Of a stretch of DNA of 31,550 bases, positions 9,263-16,364 are shown in pieces (within the stretch, counting starts at the first letter, position 1; every line of letters begins with the position of its first letter). The DNA lies in contig NW_026712556.1 of NCBI RefSeq assembly GCF_022539665.2, positions 1 through 31,550 on the forward strand, read 5' to 3'. Origin of the DNA: Daphnia carinata. Taxonomy: Eukaryota; Arthropoda; Branchiopoda; Diplostraca; Daphniidae. The translations under genes were made by a program, and so were the position numbers. The notes under the pieces are model-generated. The model searched no databases and had not been told where the DNA came from. It saw nothing but the letters and a program-made list of their open reading frames with translations.

Positions 9263-12200
9263 TCCTCCCCGCCGGAATCGCCAGCTCCCTCCTGCGATTC
9301 CAATTTCTTCTTGCGGAGTGGATTCTTCTTCTTCTTGGAAGTAGTTTTCTCCTTTACGCCGATTTCAGCTTCGTCGACTGGTGTGTCGATATCGGCCTGT
9401 ATTTCGAGAGGGTAGACAGTCTGGATGCCTCGGGTGGTTTCCTTTCCCGATCGTAGCCGTAGGGTAACAGCTCTTACTTTGCCGTCGTAGCCAGGAACAA
9501 GTTCAGTAACAATGGCCGTCGGCCATGAAACTCGCTTGATGTTAGGCTCTTTTAGTAAGACGACTTCGCCAACACGTGGAATTCTCGTACCCTTGCCCTT
9601 GCGACAGTAAAATCGCTTGAGGTCGGACAGGTACGAGTCTTGCCAAAGCCTCCACCATGTCAGCGCGTGCTCGCTCCTTTTCTTATCCAATTCGATAAGT
9701 TCGTCTCGGCTCATTTTCGTAGAGTCGGGTGACTCTGTTGTGGCACCAGGTTGCCTTCCAGTCAGCAGTTTTTGCGGAGATAACACTTCAAACGATTGTG
9801 CGTCTCCAGACACATAAGTGAGAGGACGTGAGTTCACGATAGCTTCGATTTCGACCAAAATAGTATGAAGCTGGTCGTAGCTCACTTTCATTTTCCCCAG
9901 CACTTTCCTTAATGGTTCTTTCACGGAGCGCACCATTCTCTCCCAAAACCCGCCCCACCATGGAGCTAGACTGGGGGAGAACTTCCATGTGATACCCTTG
10001 CTTGACAACCAGTTAGCTAGGGTAGGATCTTCTGATATCAGTTTTGCCGCACATGTGAATGTTGACGCGTTGTCACTGTAGATGATTTTGCAATCCTCTC
10101 TACGTGACATCATTCTTCTCAACGCGTGCATGAAAGTCTGGGCGGTTAAGTCGGTCACGAGCTCCAAGTGCACAGCTCTTGTGACGGCACAAGTAAACAA
10201 ACACGCATGCACTTTCTTCTCTCCTATACGAGTTTTCTCGACATCGTTCCCTTCACTGTCCTTTTCTATTAGGATGACTTCTTCTAAGACATACATCGGT
10301 CCGAAGTAGTCAACCCCGATAACTTCAAAGGGTTGTGCTCTTTTGGTACGATCCAAGGGCATTGAAGCTGTTTCTTCGTTGAAGGGACGCGATTGCACCT
10401 TTTGACACTTCACGCACTGTTTGATGACACTTTTTATCCGTTGGCGGGCACGAATTATCCAAAACCGATTTCGTAAGAACGTCAGAGTGTTTTGGACACC
10501 GGCATGTTTCCGTTTGACATGATGATACTGGATCATCATGTCCACAATCTTCTCGCTTGCTGGGAGAAGAATCGGCGGGTCTATCAGCAGTTCCTTTAGA
10601 GCTGGACCAACTCGTCCAGTCACTCGAATTAGTTTGTCTTGCGCATCCCAAATAGGTCTTAGGGTTTCTAGGTTGCATAGCATGTTGCCAAGCGGCTTTC
10701 CCTCTTGAAGTGATTCGTAGATTTCTGGAAATGCCCTTTTTTGAATAAACTTCAAAATAAAGTTTTCGGCGGTGGCGATTTCGCGGGCAGAAAGGCATGG
10801 TATTTCCTTTCCTCTGACCGTTTCAATTGCTTTACCGAGTGATTCCTTTCTGAAAAGCCTAAACATCCAGGCAATTGTTCGTAAAAACCGCAGATAACTG
10901 CTTGCTCTTGCTGCTAATACGTCGAACCAATCCAGTGTGCTGCTAACTGCAAGACTTTCGATTCTTTTCTTGGATCTTGCCTCAATCTCCATCGACTGTA
11001 TTTCTTCTGATGTCAGGTTTCCTTGTTGTGGCCATTCTTTTTCGTTGTGAATCAGCCAGGACGGACCTCCCCACCAAAAGGAAGCCGCAATCAGTTTCTT
11101 GACAGTGGTTCCTCTTGATGCGTAGTCTGCTGGATTGTCTTTCCCAGGGCAGTGTCTCCATTGTTCTGGGTTGGACCTTTTTCTAATTGCCTCAACTCGG
11201 TTTCTGACAAATAGCTTCCAACGGGTTGGCTCACCTTTTATCCATCCTAACGTTGCCATTGAGTCTGTCCAAAGATGCACTTTCCATTGGACCTTGTCAA
11301 TTGCATTGACAATTCTTTCAGCTAATACGCTACCGAGCTCGGCACTAAGCAATTCTAGTCTCGGTAGCGATACTTCATTCTTCGGAAGTGGCGCTGCTCT
11401 TGTCTTGCAACAAATTAGGCGGACGAAATTTGGATATTGCGATTTCGCGTAAGCCACTGCACCATATGCCTTTGTAGAAGCGTCACAAAATATGTGCAAC
11501 TCTTGCATGTGTTTGTTTGGTGCCAAAGAAATCATTCTTGGCACTTGTATTTTCTCAATTGATTTGAGGTCTTCTACTATATCTCTGAACTGGATCTCCG
11601 TCTCTTTGGGTACTTCATCGTCCCATCCAATCTTGATTTGCCACAATTCTTGAAATAAAAGCTTGAATTGTAGTGTGACGGGTCCAATTAATCCAAGTGG
11701 GTCGAACAATTTGGTTGAAATTTTGGCGAAGGATCTCTTCGTTAAAATTTTCACTTTTGTAGCTGCGTCTACTATCACATCCGACTTGAAATAAAAGCAA
11801 TCCGTGCTTGTATTCCACCTTACACCAAGCACTTTCTGCGGGTCTAGATTTAGACACGAGTGTGAATTGGCTGAGTCTTCTGTTAAATTTTGTTTTAGTA
11901 GATATCTTCGCAGCTCACTGTTGTTTGTCACCCATTTTCTTAGGTCCATTTTTGCGTCTGCAAAAAGCTTTAGAACAGTTCCGATTACGGCCATTGCTTC
12001 TTCTAATGTAGACGCATTTGACAAATGGTCATCTACATATAGGTGGCGTAGGATTTGTTGACTGCTTTCCGCTAGCTCGCCTTCATAGGACTCCAAGTGT
12101 TTCTTTAAGACTGTCCTTAGCACTGCCGGGCTACATGTGAGTCCGAATGGAAGCCTGTTCCATTTGTATAGTTGCAGCGATCCTGGGACGTCTTCGTCTT

Positions 12201-14811
12201 CTAGGTAGAATCGTAGCGTTTCCGCGTCTTCTTTCAGTAGCTTCACCATGAGGAAGGCTTGTCTGATATCAGCTGTCCAGGCGATTGGGTTGAGCCTAAA
12301 CAGTAACATCACGTCGAGAATGTCCGGGTTTAGATTGGGGCCTTCTTCTAGGCAGTCGTTGGCGCTGAAACCTGTTTTCGGTTTTGCCGAACCGTTGAAA
12401 ACAGGCCTGACTCTGCTGGTTGTTTTGTCTCTTCTTACAACCGGATGATGGGGCAGGATAGTGTAGATACCGCCAAAAGATGTATCTGCTCTTGAAATGA
12501 ATTTAGAAACTTTTAGTTTTTCGAATTCGGCTTCATAAGAAGTCTTCATTTCTTTATCTCTGTCCATTCTTCTAATAAGCGCCTTTGCTTGACCCTCTGC
12601 CATGGTTTCATTCTTGCTCAGACGTATCTTGTTCTCGTTCCATGGGAGTGGTGCTACGTAATGTCCATCTTCATCTTGAACGATGGTGTCTGCATAGGAT
12701 TTCCACTGTATGGATAGTGGAATTTTTTCTAGTGGATCCAAGCTTTCCAGCTTCCACCATCTGGCGAAATCTATTTCGTCAGTTTTCGGGTCTATTTCTG
12801 CTTCTAAATTTTCTGGTGTTCCTTGTTTGGCTTTTAAGAGAAAGCCGATTGCTGTGTTAGACGATGTCGTAACTGTCTCATCTTGCCCAAGTAACAACCA
12901 TCCAAATTTGCTTTCTATCGCTCGAATACCCGTTTTCGAGACGATCTGTTTTGAGCCAAGAACCTTCCACACTTGATTCGCTCCGATCAAGACGTCGATT
13001 TGGCACGGTCCTGCTCTTCCGCTTAGAATCCTGTCATCTGCGAGTTGGTATCCTTGACTCCAGAGTTCGCTGACAAATTCTGTTTTTCTTGATCCAGCAA
13101 CCTTCCCGATTTCGGGCTGCTCGATCGCTTCCAATTCAATCTCTTCGGCATTTGGGATGAGTCCTCGAAGTCGCAACTTTCTTACGCTCCGTTCTTTTTC
13201 AGGATGCATGTGTCCCTCTGCTTGCAGCTTCAGATTGATTTTCCCGACTTCTTGTAGTCCTAGAGTTTGAGCGAGTTCGCTTCGAATTAAGGTTGCATTC
13301 GATCCTTGATCGATATAAGCAATAGCTTTCAGCCATCCTTTCGGGCCTTCCACTATTACTGTTGCCGTTTGGACGTATACGCCACCAAATAGGCGTGCTT
13401 CTATTGAAAGAGGAGCGTCATCTGCTACCTTTAACATTGGAGACGCAGCTACTGTTGCCGTCACCGATTTCGGATTAACCCTGTTGCAGATGGCCGTGTG
13501 GTGATCTTTTCCGCATTTGTAGCACTTGCTTATACTCCAACACTCTTTCACTTGATGATTTTGTCCAAGGCACTTCCAACACCTTTTTTCTTTTTTGACT
13601 TGCTCAATTTTCTTCTCTAGTGTGATATCACATTTGGTCGGGGGATGTTTATCATTGCAAAATAAACATCTTCTTTTTTCCAAGTTCATTTGTTTCCGGT
13701 ACTTTGGATGTCTTGGGTATTCAGTTGCAGTCCCTGTGACTGCTAACTCAGCTGCCGTTGGTGTTGTTGCGAATGTAACTCGTTGTGATTTCTCTGGTGC
13801 CTCTGCTTTCGTCTTCTTCTTTTCGTGTCTCTCTGTGGAATAGACGTATTCCCAGTCTTCAGCTATGGAGTCAATGAAATTAAAGAGATCTTTCAATGTC
13901 TTCTGTGACTGTTTGGTTTTTCCGTGCCATCTTGACATTAATTCCATTGGCAATTTTCTTGTGATGATCTCCATAATTGCTTCGTTTTGCGCTGTAGACT
14001 GCTCCAGGTTACCGAGGTTTAAAGCGTGACCCATTGCCTTGTCGTGTAGTTGTCGTAAGGCCTTGTAGTCTTCTTGACGTTCTACTTTTTTTAGTTCTGT
14101 GATTGCAATGTAATGGTCAGCTTTTACCGATCTCGGTTTGTTGTATTTCCCGTTTAGAATGTCTATCGCCTTGTTGTAATTGTCTTCAGTTAGATCCAAG
14201 TACGAAATCGCACCAGCAGCTTCCTCCGTTATGTGTAGTTTTAATCTGCTAAATTTTTCAATGGGCCTCATGGTTTGGTTTTCGTGGATTAGTGTTCGAA
14301 AAATCGCCCACCAATCCCTCCATTTGCTTAGGTCACCATCAAATTTGGAAATTTCAATCCTGGGTAGCAGATGTGCTATACTCATTGCGTTTGGGGTTGG
14401 CTGTAAAGTAAGTGCGTTCATTGCCGGAGCAATATTCGTAGTTGGAGATGTCTCCTCTTCACTCTGCGCAGCGACTTGAAGTATGGGTTCTCGTTGTTGA
14501 GGGCTTCGTTTGCTTTCAACTGGTCTTCTCCTTCTCCAATCGATACTCATCTTGTGAAATCGGTTGACGAATTCTTCATGTTGTTGAAGATATTTTTCTT
14601 GCGCTTCAGCTTCCAATAGTGGGATGAGTGACTGATAGTTGGTTATGAGTCTCTTCATCCTGTCGTCGGCCAGCTCAAAAGATATTTCGGCTTCTTGCAA
14701 TCTTTCTTCATCACATGCTTCGTCATAATTTTTCAGGTCCTTGTGCAGCTCTTTCTCTAAAATGTCGATGGTCATTACCATAGCTGCTTGGTTTAATCTC
14801 TTGGTGGCCAT
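9178..14811 (-). CDS. gag-pol: BEL/Pao Gag-Pol polyprotein, intact
   Basis: 1877 residues in one frame, from ATG at 14811-14809 to a stop at 9178-9180. A coiled N-terminus is followed by a DUF1759-type Gag domain (residues about 150-300, from RIEISKFDGDLSKWRDWW) and three zinc knuckles at about 381-443 (C-X2-C-X3/4-H-X4-C). The aspartic protease (DUF1758 type) has IDQGSNATLI near 500. The Pao reverse transcriptase has LPFGLTCSP and catalytic YVDD near 924. RNase H (Peptidase_A17 region) begins near FCDAST at 1107. The integrase has an HHCC finger near 1430 and a DDE core: GVDYFGP near 1503, YSDNAST near 1579, and the Glu of GGFWERMV near 1623. A DUF5641-type domain and a Lys-rich tail end it. 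No stop or frameshift is seen. The final 27 codons lie in the LTR. Strong splice acceptors sit 25-40 bases before its ATG. Confidence 0.97.
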   Translation of the reverse strand: MATKRLNQAAMVMTIDILEKELHKDLKNYDEACDEERLQEAEISFELADDRMKRLITNYQSLIPLLEAEAQEKYLQQHEEFVNRFHKMSIDWRRRRPVESKRSPQQREPILQVAAQSEEETSPTTNIAPAMNALTLQPTPNAMSIAHLLPRIEISKFDGDLSKWRDWWAIFRTLIHENQTMRPIEKFSRLKLHITEEAAGAISYLDLTEDNYNKAIDILNGKYNKPRSVKADHYIAITELKKVERQEDYKALRQLHDKAMGHALNLGNLEQSTAQNEAIMEIITRKLPMELMSRWHGKTKQSQKTLKDLFNFIDSIAEDWEYVYSTERHEKKKTKAEAPEKSQRVTFATTPTAAELAVTGTATEYPRHPKYRKQMNLEKRRCLFCNDKHPPTKCDITLEKKIEQVKKEKRCWKCLGQNHQVKECWSISKCYKCGKDHHTAICNRVNPKSVTATVAASPMLKVADDAPLSIEARLFGGVYVQTATVIVEGPKGWLKAIAYIDQGSNATLIRSELAQTLGLQEVGKINLKLQAEGHMHPEKERSVRKLRLRGLIPNAEEIELEAIEQPEIGKVAGSRKTEFVSELWSQGYQLADDRILSGRAGPCQIDVLIGANQVWKVLGSKQIVSKTGIRAIESKFGWLLLGQDETVTTSSNTAIGFLLKAKQGTPENLEAEIDPKTDEIDFARWWKLESLDPLEKIPLSIQWKSYADTIVQDEDGHYVAPLPWNENKIRLSKNETMAEGQAKALIRRMDRDKEMKTSYEAEFEKLKVSKFISRADTSFGGIYTILPHHPVVRRDKTTSRVRPVFNGSAKPKTGFSANDCLEEGPNLNPDILDVMLLFRLNPIAWTADIRQAFLMVKLLKEDAETLRFYLEDEDVPGSLQLYKWNRLPFGLTCSPAVLRTVLKKHLESYEGELAESSQQILRHLYVDDHLSNASTLEEAMAVIGTVLKLFADAKMDLRKWVTNNSELRRYLLKQNLTEDSANSHSCLNLDPQKVLGVRWNTSTDCFYFKSDVIVDAATKVKILTKRSFAKISTKLFDPLGLIGPVTLQFKLLFQELWQIKIGWDDEVPKETEIQFRDIVEDLKSIEKIQVPRMISLAPNKHMQELHIFCDASTKAYGAVAYAKSQYPNFVRLICCKTRAAPLPKNEVSLPRLELLSAELGSVLAERIVNAIDKVQWKVHLWTDSMATLGWIKGEPTRWKLFVRNRVEAIRKRSNPEQWRHCPGKDNPADYASRGTTVKKLIAASFWWGGPSWLIHNEKEWPQQGNLTSEEIQSMEIEARSKKRIESLAVSSTLDWFDVLAARASSYLRFLRTIAWMFRLFRKESLGKAIETVRGKEIPCLSAREIATAENFILKFIQKRAFPEIYESLQEGKPLGNMLCNLETLRPIWDAQDKLIRVTGRVGPALKELLIDPPILLPASEKIVDMMIQYHHVKRKHAGVQNTLTFLRNRFWIIRARQRIKSVIKQCVKCQKVQSRPFNEETASMPLDRTKRAQPFEVIGVDYFGPMYVLEEVILIEKDSEGNDVEKTRIGEKKVHACLFTCAVTRAVHLELVTDLTAQTFMHALRRMMSRREDCKIIYSDNASTFTCAAKLISEDPTLANWLSSKGITWKFSPSLAPWWGGFWERMVRSVKEPLRKVLGKMKVSYDQLHTILVEIEAIVNSRPLTYVSGDAQSFEVLSPQKLLTGRQPGATTESPDSTKMSRDELIELDKKRSEHALTWWRLWQDSYLSDLKRFYCRKGKGTRIPRVGEVVLLKEPNIKRVSWPTAIVTELVPGYDGKVRAVTLRLRSGKETTRGIQTVYPLEIQADIDTPVDEAEIGVKEKTTSKKKKNPLRKKKLESQEGAGDSGGEDVVDSEHDNNYGVSRFGRPLRRSAIINV
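9263..9270 (-). other. Polypurine tract of the BEL element
   Basis: GGGGAGGA on the minus strand, directly before the 3' LTR, where plus-strand priming starts. It lies inside the gag-pol coding region, so it also encodes residues of the polyprotein tail. Confidence 0.75.
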
Positions 14812-14834
14812 CTTGTTGCTGAGTTATAAGGCTA

Positions 14835-14862
14835 TCTGAAAAAATGATTCTGAAAAACAATT
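14835..14862 (-). promoter_or_regulatory. Two tandem splice acceptors before BEL gag-pol
   Basis: On the minus strand GTTTTTCAG (AG ending at 14850) and ATTTTTTCAG (AG ending at 14836) lie within 15 bases of each other. After either one, the first AUG is that of gag-pol at 14811. The unspliced RNA has AUGs in the 1.2 kb before gag-pol, so splicing is a likely route to its translation. The donor is not identified; trans-splicing is another possibility if the host is a nematode. Confidence 0.55.
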
Positions 14863-15095
14863 ATTGTGGGATATCCCTAGGCAAGTTTCCTTTCTGAGAA
14901 AGCAACACGAAAATGGATTTAGGATGGGAAAACGAAAGGATTGTATTTTGCGATTTCGCACCAGTTACACAACAAAGGCTAGCTGTCCTTTCTTTGTCAC
15001 AAAATCTTCTTGATTAACAACCGTCAAAATTAAAACATGAAGCAAAAGAATTCTTAATTGCCTTCAAGTGGTTCCCTCTTCTTTCTCGTATCTCT
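14863..15095. other. Spacer between the BEL upstream gene and gag-pol
   Basis: AT-rich sequence with no open frame of note on either strand. It probably acts as intron when gag-pol RNA is made, given the acceptors at its downstream end. Confidence 0.4.
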
Positions 15096-15818
15096 TCAGT
15101 AGTCCTTTTTTAAAAGTTGTAGCACGTACTCGCCTTCAGGTTCCCTTTTCTTCAATGTTACCACTTGGCCGTCTTCGCGATCTTCAATTTGTATTTTTAC
15201 TTTTTCTTTTTTCTCTTCTGGTACCTGAGCTTTGTCAGAAAAGAAGTTGGCAACAACAACGTTTCTGACCTGCCGTATAGGGTACGTTGGTTGAGGAGGC
15301 GTAGGAAATCGCGACGGGTGATGTCTTCTGGTGGACACTAGGTGAAACTTTGGACCAAATTCTTGTTGAGGATGCACCAAGGGTCCTGATGGAAGGCGGA
15401 TGTCCGGATAAATCTTTTCCTCTGGAACTACTGGTTCTTGCTGCCGTAGATGTGGTGGCTTTAACGATTCCAGATATCTGATCCTATCGGTGTTTGACTG
15501 GATGTTTGTAACTCCGATGGCATCAAGTCTGGGCAGATATCTGATTGCTACGGCGAAGAATCCCTTTTCATAGTGATTTAGTTTGTCATCTATGGTAACA
15601 CCAGGTGGGAGAGGTTGGTATTCCCTGGTAGGAGTGGGGTGAAGAGGTGCTGGACGTTCACCAAACTTAACTTGAGCGTGGAAATAACCTAGTCTTTGAA
15701 TCTTACTTAGATACTATTAAGAAAGGTTAGTAACGGGTGGTTGAATGAAATTCTAAACTTATTATACGTTGAACTTTTGGGTATCAGCCCAAGTGAGTGG
15801 CCCGTACTCTCTGTTCAT
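15096..15818 (-). CDS. Extra upstream gene of the BEL element, apparently spliced, unknown function
   Basis: Exon 1 is 15768-15818 (17 codons, from ATG at 15818-15816, the first AUG after the primer-binding site). Exon 2 is 15096-15713 (205 codons plus TGA). Between them is a 54-nt candidate intron, GTATAA to TTAATAG, with a TACTAAC branch point; it joins the frame in phase 0. The exon 2 frame is blocked upstream by a stop formed by the acceptor itself and has no internal ATG, which argues that splicing is real. The product would be 222 residues: a Pro-rich N-terminal half with VTIDDKLNHYEKGFF and IRYLPRLDAIGV, then a basic and acidic C-terminal part (VPEEKKEKVKIQIEDRED). I recognise no domain, signal peptide or membrane segment. 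BEL/Pao elements do not usually have a gene here. It could be a regulatory or RNA-binding accessory protein; that is a guess. Confidence 0.6.
15714..15767 (-). other. Candidate 54-nt intron in the BEL upstream gene
   Basis: On the minus strand it starts GTATAATAAG and ends TTACTAACCTTTCTTAATAG. The branch-point-like TACTAAC lies 13 bases before the end, and the flanks are in the same frame. It contains in-frame stops (TAA near its start), so it must be removed for the two open segments to be joined. Confidence 0.6.
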
Positions 15819-15840
15819 GGCAAGATTTCTTGAAAATTGA

Positions 15841-15895
15841 CTGTGGGGAATGAAATGGTTGTTAATTAACTTAAAAGAAAGGCTTAAACCCTTAC
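15841..15895 (-). other. Candidate 55-nt intron in the BEL 5' leader
   Basis: On the minus strand it starts GTAAGGG and ends TTCATTCCCCACAG, 22 bases before the ATG of the upstream gene. Its length is like that of the coding intron. Removing it would not change any protein. It is weaker evidence than the coding intron. Confidence 0.4.
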
Positions 15896-16009
15896 ACTAG
15901 TTTAAGATAGTGGCTCAAAAATTTCCTTAACACGTGTTTCTTGCTGAACACGTGTATGAGTGTAGTGCTTAAGCAGCCAAAACGTCTAAGTTTTACGATT
16001 TCGTCAAAT

Positions 16010-16029
16010 CAAATTGGTTCGAAGGACCA
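16010..16029 (-). other. Primer-binding site of the BEL element, tRNA-Tyr-like
   Basis: On the minus strand TGGTCCTTCGAACC follows the 5' LTR with no gap. The plus strand reads TCGAAGGACCA, the 3' end of a tRNA with acceptor 5' strand CCTTCGA, which I recall from insect and vertebrate tRNA-Tyr. The match over the first 11 bases is good; the T-stem part is less certain. Confidence 0.7.
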
Positions 16030-16359
16030 TGTAACGAATCTAATCTAAGGGGAAAGCTTTTATTAGATAAACTTAAACTTAATACCTTAGATTACACGTT
16101 GGTTAGGGAGAAAATGATTTCACTGACACTTTATTCAATTTGACTCAACTTACTACAGAGACGTCTGCTCGGGGCAAATGGGAAATTAGAGAAGAATCGG
16201 CCATTGCCGATATCGGCCACCAAGAAGACTATGGTAAACAGCGCCTCTGGTGGCATACAGAAAAATAACATAAACTAAACATTAATAATAGCAGATCTTC
16301 TGAGGGGTCTTCCAAATCTGGAAACCCCGTAGTTGTTGTCATGTTCGGAATCCACAACA
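16030..16359 (-). repeat. 5' LTR of the BEL/Pao element
   Basis: 330 bp, matching 8933-9262 with no difference that I can see. It carries the promoter of the element, not identified precisely; no clear TATA box stands out. It also holds a stray copy of the last 27 codons of gag-pol, at 16275-16359. Confidence 0.97.
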
Positions 16360-16364
16360 AGGAA
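16360..16364. repeat. Target-site duplication AGGAA, right copy
   Basis: AGGAA directly follows the BEL LTR and matches 8928-8932. Confidence 0.92.

Larger units (their letters stand above)
8933..16359 (-). mobile_element. BEL/Pao LTR retrotransposon nested in pol, complete and young
   Basis: A 7427-bp element in reverse orientation to its host element. It has two 330-bp LTRs that look identical base for base, a 5-bp target-site duplication (AGGAA), a tRNA-Tyr-like primer-binding site, an intact 1877-residue gag-pol, a polypurine tract, and an extra upstream gene. Removing it with one copy of the duplication would leave the pol frame continuous, so it is a clean insertion into a then-intact reverse transcriptase. 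Identical LTRs mean a recent insertion, more recent than that of the host element, whose LTRs differ by about 2 percent. Confidence 0.97.

Noticed and set aside
10325-10798. 157-codon open frame on the minus strand
   Set aside because: It overlaps the intact BEL gag-pol, on the same strand in another frame, across the integrase region; it has no domain and its frame is a shadow.
16010-16029. A real tRNA gene next to the BEL LTR
   Set aside because: Only the 3' end of a tRNA is matched; there is no cloverleaf. Its place beside the LTR makes it a primer-binding site.
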